Assembly (NCBI GenBank): GCA_964017155.1
Contig: OZ024856.1
Coordinates: 44,006,378 to 44,070,377 of the forward strand
DNA from: Oasisia sp. SBJ-2009
Lineage: Eukaryota; Annelida; Polychaeta; Sabellida; Siboglinidae
DNA length: 64,000 nucleotides
Direction: 5' to 3'
The notes under the pieces were generated by a model, which did no database searches, was not told the origin of the DNA, and saw nothing but the letters and a program-made list of their open reading frames with translations. How positions within the stretch are numbered: position 1 is the first letter of the stretch; each line of letters opens with the position of its first letter. Shown in pieces: positions 37,893 to 49,700 of this stretch. The position numbers were made by a program, and so were the translations under genes.

Positions 37893-38124
37893 ATTCGCAG
37901 AGCAGCTCTGCGGATAAGGAAATATTATCCACTATCCGCAGAGCAGTGACGTCACTGCTCTGCGAATTAGGGAACCAGTGCCACAATTCGCAGAGCAGTG
38001 ACGTCACTGCTCTGCGAATTGGGGAACCAGTGCCACAATTCGCAGAGCAGTGACGTCACTGCTCTGCGAATTGTGGCACTTGTTCCCTAATTCGCAGAGC
38101 AGTGACGTCACTGCTCTGCGAATT
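37893..38124. repeat. 52-bp tandem array of CRE-centred palindromes
   Basis: Four palindromes with centres exactly 52 bp apart (about 37950, 38002, 38054, 38106), each built of GCAGAGCAG around TGACGTCA and flanked by AATTC/GAATT. Positions 37985-38020, 38037-38072 and 38089-38124 are perfect 36-bp palindromes; the third extends to 52 bp (38029-38080). A degenerate half-copy without the CRE core lies at 37893-37915. TGACGTCA is the consensus CREB/ATF site. Confidence 0.9.
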
Positions 38125-38186
38125 TGCAAAGGACTTGCGATATATAAGAAAGAATATAAGAAAGAGTTGCGATGCATGCATGTTGT

Positions 38187-38187
<1 letters not shown>

Positions 38188-38250
<63 letters not shown>
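38188..38250. repeat. (ATA)n microsatellite
   Basis: A TAA/ATA trinucleotide run of about 60 bp immediately after the palindrome array. Confidence 0.95.
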
Positions 38251-38723
38251 GCTGCATGTTTAGACATTTTAATGTAAAATTAAACTTTGTATCAATTGTA
38301 TTAACGGAATCATAAAGTAATACATGTAAATACAAAAATATTAACGCAATTAATGAGTAAATAATTAAATGATTATGCTAGCTGATCTTGTTAAAAATAT
38401 AAAAGAGTGAAAGGTCATAGTTGTAGCATAAAATGCAATGAATGAGCGTTTAGTTGCTATGCGTGCATATGTTGTTATAAAAATAATAATACTTACAATA
38501 GCACATTTTATTTAGACATTAAAATATAATGTAAACCTCTGTGCACTCACTAGTTTTTATAATAGTATATATATATATATATAAAATAAATATAACAAAA
38601 GTTAAATGATTGTTGTAGGTAACTGAACTAGAGAAAATGCAATGAAATCAATTATTAAGCTGGGTGGCAGTATTATAATTTATATTATGTATCAATAATA
38701 TAAATAGAATAAGCTAATTGTTT

Positions 38724-39545
38724 TCATAAATGCGTATTATATATCTGTGACATGTGTGAATACCTTTCTATCTAAATTCTGATAGAATATATCTTTTTTT
38801 CAAGCATTTAACGAGTAGCTCTGCGGATAAGAAAATTTCCTTAGTTTTGCCAATTCGCAGAGCAGTGACATCACAGCTCTGCGAATTAGGGAAACCGTTG
38901 TGGTGTTCGCAGAGCAGGTCGATAAGAACCTTTGACTAGTGGCTTTGGTTTCATAAATGCGTATTATATATCTGTGACATGTGTGAATACCTTTCTATAT
39001 AAATTCTGATAGAATATATCTTTTTTCAAACATTTAACGAGTAGCTCTGCGGATGAGAAAATTTCCTTAGTTTTGCCAATTCGCAGAGCAGTGACGTCAC
39101 AGCTCTGCGAATTAGGACAGGTCGAAAAGAACATTTGACTAGTGGCTTCGGTTTCATAAATGCGTATTATATATCTGTGACATGTGTGAATACATTTCTA
39201 TCTAAATTCTGATAGAATATATCTATTTTCAAGCCTTTAACGAGTAGCTCTGCGAATAAGGGAATTTCCTTAGTTTCCCTAATTCGCAGAGCAGTGACGT
39301 CACAGCTCTGCGAATTAGGGAGAGCAAGTAGAAAAGAACCTTTGACTAGTTGCTATGCGTGTCGTTTTAGTTTCATAAATGCATGTTACATATCGATGAC
39401 ATGTGTGATTATTTTTCTACCTAAATTCTGATAGAACAGATGTAGGAGAGAATCTGACTAGTTGCTATGCGTGTTGTTACTTTTATAAATGCCTATTACA
39501 TATCTGTGACATGTGTGAATATTTGTCTACCTAAATTCTGATAGA
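38724..39545. repeat. About 110-225-bp tandem satellite units carrying related palindromes
   Basis: Units begin TCATAAATGC near 38724, 38950, 39151, 39373 and 39483 and share GACATGTGTGAATA, TAAATTCTGATAGAA and AACGAGTAGCTCTGCG. The first three contain an imperfect version of the CRE palindrome (about 38852-38886, 39079-39112, 39281-39314) with a TGACGTCA or TGACATCA core and one arm altered. The last two units lack it. Confidence 0.85.
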
Positions 39546-40792
39546 TCAGTCCTGAATGAATAAAATGCAAATAAGAAATGTGGCCACAGGAATTTATTTC
39601 AAACTGTACCGCTAGAAATCCTGTCACACCATACTAATATAGTATATGACACTACACTAATAATCTGCATTCTAGCATACATATATCTATACAAACATAT
39701 ACATCTCATTTACAAATCCCTGTCATAGTACTGAAAAGTGAGTGAAAACATTACTTACAAGATAACAACGAGGAAACCTTGTGTAAAAACTTGTACATAA
39801 ACAGGGAAAAGCTTCAAGGAACTAAATTGCGTGCAATGTCTAAATAACTCCCTATCACAACATACTAAGAAACTAAGACAAATACATAAATACTCACTTA
39901 ACTCCTATCACAACATACCAAGAAAAGACACAAAACTTACAAATGCAAATGTAATTATACATGGTGCTTAGTAATGAAAGACATACACACACATACAAAT
40001 GTAAAACATATATACACATACAACTGTAAAATATATACACAGCACTTACAATGTAAAACATATACACATACAAATGTAACACATATATACATGGCACTTA
40101 CAATGTAAAATATATACACATACAAATGTAATACATACATATACATGGCACCTACAAATGTAAAATATATACATGTGCAAATGTAAACATCTACATGGCG
40201 CTTACAAATGTAAGACATACACATACAATTGTAAAACATATACATAGTATTTAAGTCTACTGAATGATGATGATTTGGTTAATGTGTGATTAAATACCAC
40301 AAATGTCATCCTGGCATCATGGTATTTTAATCAATGTATGCATTTGACAGCAGTGTTTATATATATGGGGTGAATGAATGATAATATATCACAGAACAGT
40401 CCAGCACTGAAGAGTTGACGCGGTATCTGAGCGAGCGGTTTTGTAGGTGGTTTGTCAAGGTTGTAACATGATGAAGAGATGCCAACCTAAAACAAAAATT
40501 TCATAACGTCAGTAATACGGAAAGGATGTATTGCCATAATGTATAGATAAATGCAGATTAGTGAGTTATATATACACATTTACATGCATTAAGATTATAT
40601 ACATTTTTACAGCTAGATTAACACAAACCCTGTGATACAGTTTTGCTGTAACTACCTAACATAATGTTATTTTAGGGGAGGAACCCTTGCTCATTCACTA
40701 CCTCCATGACCAGTTGCCCATCTGCAGATGATGTCCAACCTCTGTTGACACAATCAAATGCCAGGGTTACCTGGTTGGGTGGCATCAAAATG
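39546..40792. other. Intergenic, with a (TACAAATGTAAAACATA) minisatellite
   Basis: At about 39975-40250 the phrase ACAAATGTAAAACATATACA recurs with variations, often separated by GGCACTTACA. No coding sequence was recognised. Confidence 0.6.
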
Positions 40793-41094
40793 CAGGGCTT
40801 TATGCAGGATAAAATTATTGCCAGTCACACATGTTTTGGTGGACACATGGATGTTAACTGTTAAACTAGTTTACCAACTTTCAAATGTGCCTGATGACCT
40901 GAAATGGGCTACAAACACATATATGACACCCTTTACACACACTTTCAAGGCACAAATAACGATATCTATGGTTTTGGAAGACATTTTTTCCTTTGCTCCT
41001 TCATTTTTGTTACCAGTCCACCCATATTGCTACCCGTCCATATTTGTTTTACCCATCCAAATGATGGGTGGATGGGTCTCTACATAAAGCTATG
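40793..41094. mobile_element. hAT MITE (family CAGGGCTTTATGCAG), copy 3
   Basis: Left end CAGGGCTTTATGCAGG and right end CTACATAAAGCTATG, flanked by perfect 8-bp duplications TCAAAATG (40785-40792 and 41095-41102). Confidence 0.93.
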
Positions 41095-41114
41095 TCAAAA
41101 TGGCAAACAGGGCA

Positions 41115-41342
41115 TCAACATATCTGGTCATTTGGCTGAACTAACAGACCCAGACAACATAAATGACACCACCTGTTGCAATAGTCACAGCAGATCCAAC
41201 TCAGAAGTCCAGTTGGTTTTTGGCAGAAAGGGACGTCACAGTAGTGCCGCTTGCTGTCCTGCTTCCGCTCGGCATGCAAACATCTCACAATGTGGCGACG
41301 GTAAAAATCCGTGTGGAAAGGCTGCATCACGATGGGTGGCAC
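41115..41342 (-). pseudogene. PHD-type zinc-finger fragment, probably from a mobile element
   Basis: The minus-strand frame contains HYCDVPFCQKPTGLL, then SWICCDYCNRWCHLCCLGL. The spacing CxxxxC ... CDxCxxWCHxxCxGL resembles a PHD finger. It is upstream of a stop and lacks a supported start. PHD fingers of this kind often form the C-terminus of transposon-encoded proteins. Minus-strand stretches at about 41955-41866 with an apparent donor (LLLAADVVAILDSVHN) may be earlier exons of the same relic. No complete gene could be assembled. Confidence 0.4.
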
Positions 41343-42520
41343 ATTGCAGCAAATGGCCTCAGCATTCTACAACAGAAGATTGTGCAGCTGGTACAATTTG
41401 AATCATAAATGCCTGAGATCAGATGCTGTAGACCTGAAAATGTCATAATAAATTATGTATAACCGCCTCTCGTTGACACTGAAATGTACACAAAGCAACA
41501 GTGCTAAGTCCTTCAGCCAACACCACTTCCCATCTGGCCAAGAAAAGAAGTCTCTGCAAGCATGCAAATAAATATTATCAATAATATTATTCATGCCATT
41601 CAAGGATTTAAAAGAGGTTAAATTTTTCTATAGTGTAATATCCTATCCCTGCTCAAAACACTAGTTACACTTTATTCCCTGTTCAATCAACCACCATCTC
41701 AACTTCTTTGGGAAGCATCCAGCAATGGTGCAATAAATGCGCGAAGGCTTGCTCATACAAACATCCATCAGAGTCTATAACCAGGTATTCATTAATTCAA
41801 ATGGAGTAATGTTTGAACACAGCAGGACATGAGAAAAGCCAACTTTTACCTCCACAACTGAAGATACTTTGCACGACGAGTCAGATTGTGCACAGAATCC
41901 AGGATTGCTACCACGTCAGCTGCCAGGAGTAGCCATGCAGTCGTTTGCAGTACAGATCGGCATCAAAACGACACGAAATGGATGGAATCGAACCTGCAAA
42001 CCACATGAATATGTAATATGTTCCAGTATGTTCACACTGGGTCCTCATATTGTTGACGTATTTATATTTTATTTTTACTCTGTGATATGCTTAGTTTTAC
42101 TATTTGCAATTTAAAATATGAAACTAATCCATATCAAGCCACTAGTGACTAATCTATTTGAAGACAACCTGTGTAAAGAGCTTTTTAAATTTTAGTGATA
42201 GCTGCAAGCATTGAGTTGTAGAAAAAAAGATCAAATTAATTACAATTGAAAGAGCTGCTTACATCTGTACACAACGATTCATCTTGTAGGTGATGCTCCC
42301 ACATCTCTGGATAATATGCCGGAATCACATGCACTGATCCAGGTTTGGCTGTGTTGACATTTCAGCTGACAAGACCAATGTAAGCATGGACCACCTAAAA
42401 AGAGCAACTTCCTATAAAAATATTCTAGTAGCATCAACAAGATAGGATATTTTGCAACCACAATTTTAGTGTAGATGTGAGTAAATAAATATATTGACAC
42501 ATAATTTATAATAACCAATA
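41343..42520. other. No complete gene recognised; possible relic exons on the minus strand
   Basis: Apart from the minus-strand fragment at about 41955-41866 noted with the PHD entry, I see no supported coding sequence. Confidence 0.35.
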
Positions 42521-42838
42521 TCTAATCCTAAACATGAGCAATCAGCATTCCCAGGTATATGTATCTTTCACAAATATTGCATTTTGAGACCCAAACAGTG
42601 AAGCACAGCGGAGCGCAATTGCCAGCGGTGCAGACAGGATGAGCGATAAACAGTTTATTTAGGCCGACCGCGTTGTCTTTTCGATCTCAAAAGTCTACTA
42701 AGACGCGCTGTTCATAAAACATAAATATGCACAAGATGGTGATAAATGATTTAACTAACAAAATCAAGTATTAAATGTTGGCAAAAATACAGTTATAATG
42801 GCAAAACTGAGGTGGGTCCAAATGCTGCGTAAGTGCCG
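42521..42838. mobile_element. Truncated copy of the GCACTTATGC hAT MITE
   Basis: Matches 36882-37219 (ATCTAATCCTAAACATGA, TCAGCATTCCCAGGTATAT, GTTGGCAAAAATACAG) up to the right terminus TGCGTAAGTGCC. The left terminus is missing. Confidence 0.8.
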
Positions 42839-43772
42839 GAATGGCGGAATGACTATAACGTACGTCACTGTCAGGCAGGCTGTCAGCGCCGTTGGCGTTA
42901 TTGATTCACATTAACAATTAACGCACAAATACAACAACATTGCTCCCACATGGCTATGAGAACATGCTTTTAGTTACTTATTTCTGGTGGCTCATAATGC
43001 CACGGCCTTCCTTTCTGGGGTTGCCGATCGAAGTGCTTGCAACCTAGCCTGATGCCCTGATGGTCGACTGGCGTGCTACGGGAGGCGGACAGGACAGCTC
43101 GCAATTTGTTTGCGGTGGCGACGGTTCTTGAATTAACGCAGCAAAACTTCACATGGCGACCTGTGGCATACTTGTCTAAATTGATTGCCAGTTGTCAAAC
43201 GTGGCGCCTACTTCTAAACGAAGCGGCTCCATCTTTTTGAACTATCATTTACAAACGTGCATCGCCTCAGTGAAATTTTAACAGAGTATATGGAAACTGT
43301 TCCATTAAGAAGTCTGAAATTTATACGCAACCACTGGTACTATGTCGTTGAGATGCTGTTCAATGTTGCCTAAAATATCATACCTCCAGCGCTTTTAAAG
43401 CACATTGATGCTTGATGTCCAGTTATAATTTATAAATTTATTATAGGCCATATATAGCCATGCATATTAAATGCTTTTCAGTACGCACGTATGTCGTCAA
43501 AGATTATAATTACACCACCTCAACTTTTTCAAATATTTGTCACTTCAATGTTAATACATAGTAGCACACAACCTGCTAGTAAACATGGCTTATTGCAACC
43601 ATTTCCCACACAAAAGTTTTTGTTTTTTGGCCCCTGGACGACCAGCCGCTGAGCAGGAGTTGAACAGCCGCTAGAGGCGCTGTTTATCGTTTACGCACGG
43701 TCGAAGTTTCTGGCTCGTTTCTTCGGAGAAACGTTTGACGCGTCGCTCCGTAGTGAATTTAATTCAAGACTG
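42839..43772. other. SLC5A upstream region
   Basis: GC-richer patches at about 42845-43150 and 43630-43770 contain CpG and may be promoter regions. A minus-strand frame from 43149 down to 42970 lacks an ATG and family similarity. No core promoter motif is evident. Confidence 0.4.
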
Positions 43773-46700
43773 ATGGCTTCGTCATCTTCTAGACTGGGAA
43801 CATGGGATCTTGTTGCTGTTGTCTGCTACTTTGGAGCTGTACTTGGTGTCGGTTTGTATGTAAGTGTTATTCCACGTGCAAGACGCATTTCATTCAACGA
43901 CGCGTGTTCATTCAACTCAGTCTCAAATAGACACTGTCACCGAGACTGAGTCTCAGTCTGAGACATGTGGGGAACCCGGCATGTGTTGTTTACAGGGTTG
44001 TTATTGTTTATGTTTCTCATTTAATATATTGCTTTGTTACAGGAATACCCTTGACAGTAATTGTAAACTAATGCGGTACATTTTCATTTGATGTTGTCTT
44101 TTGATACATATTTGACAAATGACAGATGTTGATTATTAATTTTATTAAATTATTTTAATATACAAAGTCAAAGCGTGACTCACCTTTTGTTTTATTGTCA
44201 TAAACATAGTAACAGTCACATAGTCATGAACATAATGCAGGCATGGCAAAGGCATTGCAAATGTCTAGTCTATGCCATGGTATAGGGATATACCTATTCA
44301 TACACAATGACTGTGCACAGTATCACTGTGACTGTGTTGTGTCTCTCTAGACTACTGAGTCTAGTGTGTATATATATTCAATTCATGTACCTCATAGAAT
44401 GTTTGTTGTTGTTGAAAATCTAGTTAATTCATTATGCCAGCATTATCAATTCCGATGAATGAAGCAGAACAGTATCATGATTACAAATGATTGACAAACA
44501 ATTAAACAAGAGATAATAATATATATACATAAATAATACAGCAGTGGAATCTCCAAGGCCACCCTAGAACATTCTATGTTGTAAACAACATTCTGTTCAT
44601 GTTGTGCAGTTGCACGTGCATGCCAACACATGCCTGAAATGGGTTGAAAATAAACAAATAAACCAGAGCTGTATGTTTCACTGGCAGAACCCATTGTCAG
44701 AGGAAATATGTAATTTTTATTATTTTAAAGATTTCTTGTATGTTCAAGTAGATTTACACAGTGTACTTTATACAAAGGTAGTTATTTAAAAAATACTTTT
44801 TACATGTAGATATCTTGATTCCTGATTTTTTCTAAAGATTGGTAGTACTTAGTACATTCGACTGTGACATTCGATCCACTCTAATTCTCAATGTGTTTTG
44901 TAAATTTGGACTTAGTTACATTTCTAGGCTACTAGCTAAAATATTGATAAATCAATACTCAAGTGTGTTTTTACAGATGTGTCACCGTCTTACAGGCCGA
45001 CATGGTAGGTCGTCACACGTGTATGCCGTGAGACTGGGAAGGTCTGAGGACAGGGCAAACTTGACTAATAACATTCACTCCATTTGACATTATATTGATA
45101 TAAAATTTATGATAATTGGTAGTTTGGTTTGGCTCTCAGAGGTGACTGACTACACATGCATAGTGTATAACAAACCATCTGCACATAGCTCAGTAAATTG
45201 TTGATGAATGACAGAATATATATTTTAAATTAAACTTATGTCCATGGCACGGTATATCCCTATTGGGTACATGGTAACATGGCCAGGTGGAGGTAACCTG
45301 TGGCCAGGTGGAGGTAACTTGTGGCCAGGTGGAGGTAACCTGTGGCCAGGTGGAGGTAACCTGTGGGCAGGTGGAGGTAACCTGTGGCCAGGTGGAGGTA
45401 ACCTGTGGCCAGGTGGAGGTAACCTGTGGCCAGGTGGAGGTAACCTGTGGCCAGGTGGAGGTAACCTGTGGCCAGGTGGAGGTAACTTGTGGCCAGGTGG
45501 AGGTAACCTGTGGCCAGGTGGAGGTAACTTGTGGCCAGGTGGGGGTGGTGGGAATCTTATATCACTAACATAACCATGCCAATTGCAGATATGCAAAATG
45601 TCACAACTGTGTGTGTGTGTGTGTGCATGCGTGCGAGCGAGTGTACACTGTATTTATCTTAATATACGTTCATAAAGTTGTATTTTTTTAAATATTTTTT
45701 TATTATTTTCTATTTTACACATTTGATGCGATGTAATGATGTAATGTTTGGTTATTAGTAAATGTGACTAAATCCAATTATAGTTACTTTTATTAGTACT
45801 GATACAAACACAGTATATCGATCTAGATAAATGAATTAAATGACCTTTTTTGCAGATGAAACACTGGCAGATATTTAGTTTGTTTGTTTGGTTAGCTTTC
45901 AAGTTTGAAGATATGCAGTACAGTGTACTTCCAAGCAGTCAGGTATGTGACAGTTTATTTACTGAGCACTGTTGTTGTTTGTTTCAGTCTATGTGCAGAC
46001 CTAACCGGGGCACGGTGACAGGGTACTTCTTGGCGGGGAGGTTCATGATCTGGCTTCCCGTGAGTGCAGTGCTTAGAGTGTCAAGTAGCACAGAGATATG
46101 TAGACATTCCAGTTACTTATGTAAATTACTGTATGCATACTTGTCTGGTTACGCTAGATCAAGTGGACTCTGTACAAGCATGATTAGCATACAATGAATC
46201 TGTATGTTTACGTTGCATGTTTTTAGTACTTAGAGTTGTTTATAACACATTCTTACTGAACAATTATTGATGCTTAGTTAAACAATCTGAGGACTCTGAA
46301 AATAGTATATCTGTTAATTATTATCGTTTTGGTTGAAAAAATAATGGTTCTATTCATTGTGGTTGTCATGCCGAACATTAATAACTACAGGTGTATATTA
46401 TAACTTGCTAGTTGCACATGATGTCATATTGGATTTTTATTTTATTTAGGTATTTCAGTGTTTGCTAATTTTAATATACTCAGGATTAATTGAGGGGAAA
46501 TCTAAAAGACGTTTTAAATTTAGTCTTTGGCAATGATGTTCTAAATTAATCAGAATTAATTTAGGGGAAATCTAAAGGACATTTTAAATTTAATCTTCGT
46601 CAAAGATGCTCTGAATTTCATATCAACAACCATCTCTAAACATTTGCTGTTGTTCAGTGTTTAAGTCATCAGACTTGACTCAATTGTGTGTTGGATAAGT

Positions 46701-49700
46701 AAATATAACCTCAATTATTTACTGTTGTGGTTGTATGAAGTTAGCAGCAAGCGTGATTATGTTCCCGCCAGGTTGGTGCATCTCTGTTTGCCAGTAACAT
46801 TGGCAGTGAACACTTCATTGGCCTGGCAGGATCGGCCGCAGCGGCAGGCATTGGAGTCGGTGCACTTGAGTTTAATGTGAGTTCGCATATCAACATCAGA
46901 GTCATAACTTTATGCAGAGACCCATCCACCTGTCATTTGGACGGGAAAAAACCAATATGGATGGGTAGAAATATGGGTGGACGGGTAAAACAATGAATGA
47001 GCAAAACTATTTCTTCCAAAGGCATACATATTGTTAGTTATACCTTGAAAGTGAGCGTAAATGGTGTCACATGTGTGTTTGTAGTCCTTTTCATGTGAAA
47101 AAATACATTTAAAGTTTATGAACTGGCTTTTATTAAAACAGTTAACATCCACATGTCCACCGAAACATGTGTGACTGGCAATAATATGATCTGGCTGCAT
47201 AAAGCCCTGATCAGAGTTCAAACTTAAACAAGTCAGAATAAAAGAGAAATGCCTAAAAAATAAGCACAATATTTACAGTATTTTCAGTAAACACCAATGC
47301 ATGAAATACGTAACCATTGCAGCAGTTTTTCATTCGACACAAGGCATCCAAGGCCAGAGTAATGTAAATGAGTGCCTGCTGTTGAATACAATTAAGTCTA
47401 GAAATGGCGGTGTGAACTAATGTGTAATTTACTCGAGTTGCATTAGTACAAGTAAGTGAATAGTTTTACCGTTAGGCTGGATACCAAAATAAAATGGTCA
47501 CTCATTTGAAAAAAACTAACCCCATAATAAGAGCCAATTATGTGTCACATGTCATTTTAATAAAATATTGAATTCCAGTGGTTTGGGAAAAACATAATAT
47601 TGAACCAGTTTTCTGAATTTAATTATTCAGTTTTCAAAGTACGATTCAGTTACTAATAATTGATAGATACATGCAGTGTGTGAAATAAAAAACTAATATG
47701 CACCACTAATGAGATGTTTATAACTGAAATTGAAAAAAAATTCTGGGTGCTTGTGTTTTCATGCTTTCACACTGATATTTTTTGTGATCATAGCCACAAA
47801 AACCAGGGACTGCTAAAGTCACCACTTAGAGTTAGATGTACAGTTACTATTAGTATTAAGTTTCATGTCTTCTTCTAACAAACAGTCAACATGTTCATTG
47901 TGCTGGTTCTGTTATTTCAGGCCTGTCTTCTACTGCAGTTGTTAGGCTGGGTCTTCCTGCCCGTGTACATCGCCAGTGGGGTGAGTGAAGTGTGTTCTTC
48001 TCTGTTATATAATATTGTAAAACAGTGTTTCTATTACATTACATCTAGTACATATGTCCATCTGGCCAGCTGTCTGTGGAGTGTGGACCCAAATCTCTGT
48101 TGGTTTTGCATGTTTCGGGCTAAACTTCTGTACGTGATCTAGTGAGCCCATCAGGATGTTTCGTAGATTTATACTTTTTCTAAATTCATCCGGGGGGTGG
48201 AGGATGTGCAGGACTCAATATCTCATAAGGCTGTGGCCTGTGTGGATTCTGCCACACATTAACCGTTTATTGCATCATGAAGTAACCGGCAATGTAGTTC
48301 AGGGACACATTGAAACAATGTGATGCAGTTTTATAGCGTAGGTGACTGCCTTTTTTCAGAAGCAAAGTATAACTTGGCCAGCACATGTGGTCATTGTAAT
48401 GGGGATGGGACCTCGCCGCCTTGGGATTGCAATTTACAAATGTTTAAGGCGGTGATTGTCTTTTTCCCCCAAGCTTTGCTGGGTTACTTGGCTAGTTGTC
48501 CATAAAATACGTTCAGATAATATCAGAGTTAATTTTTGTGATGTGTTTAGTGGTGCAGTCAGGGACTACAATGCCCAGTCACAAAGTGCATGTCTGTGAG
48601 CATGAGCAAAATTGGTTGTGTTTATGGTGGTTGCTGTGAACAGAAGTGTAGTTTTTGCTTTTGTGTAAATGGACGTTGTACATTCTCCCGTATGTAATGC
48701 ACTACCTGAGGATTTATGTTCCACAGAGTGCATGAACAAATTTAAAGCGCACCTTAATACAATCTATTTCAAAATTGCTTTTAATGTCTAGTTCCTCTAT
48801 ACCTTTTTAGATTGATATTAATGTTTTAAGTAGCTCAGCTAACATAATTTAAATTATTTATTAATTAGTTTTAGATTTAGATAAACGTATTCAAACATTT
48901 TTACTCATATTATATTATATTTACTTAGAACTTACAATATGAACTCTACTGAACAAAGCTTGTACTTTGGATTTTAGTGTATAAATAAAGTGTATTATTA
49001 TTATATTATTATTATTATAACAATGCATACTGTTGTCTATATACTATAATTATAGTCTATACAACAGTTGCCCTACTGATTTAAAGGCATGTGTAGTTAC
49101 TGACTGGGTGGAGACAGCCTGTAACTGTCAGTGTAAGAGTGATGCCCTGATAGCATATACAATTACATGTGAACTTTCAATGGTGACAGCTCAAAACTAG
49201 CCGACTATTTGGCCGACTTTGATTAAGCTACGTGAGTACCTCCTCTGGTAACTCGAGTAACCCGAGTGCCAATTGAACATCCAAGATCACTTGTTCACGT
49301 CTTCTTGACATAGATAAACAACATCAATCTTACCCTATGCAAGTAACACTCTAGTAACTACGTCATTATCAATGACAGCCAATAGGGAATGTAGGCCCCT
49401 ACTGCACAAGAAATTAATTAAACATTACACGACACAGTCATTTAAAGGAAGCCAAAAGGGAAATATTACGTGATATGCACGTGAAAGAGCTAATACAAAG
49501 CAACCATTCTGAACGGTAATCACATTTTTAACGACAGTGGTTTATTAGTAAAATAATTTCAAAGTGGATAATTTCACTGAAATCCTCGGCTCCGTAGAGG
49601 CGGCCATTAACGCGCCCCGGTCCGCCTCTTCCTGTTGTATAACCATTCAGCACGCAGAACCGGCCTTAAAGTCACGTGTCCGATGACGCATAATAATGCT

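Noticed and set aside
42970..43149. Minus-strand 60-codon frame near the SLC5A promoter
   Set aside because: It has no ATG at its start and no recognisable motif; it is probably chance openness in a GC-richer patch.
44978..45004. Extra SLC5A exon (ATGTGTCACCG...) between AG and GT
   Set aside because: Its length would break the phase between exons 1 and 2, which already join in frame and match the family.
45225..45596. 123-aa proline-rich minus-strand protein and the 111-aa WPGGGNL protein
   Set aside because: Both are products of a 21-bp minisatellite in an intron, where all frames stay open; there is no start context or homology.
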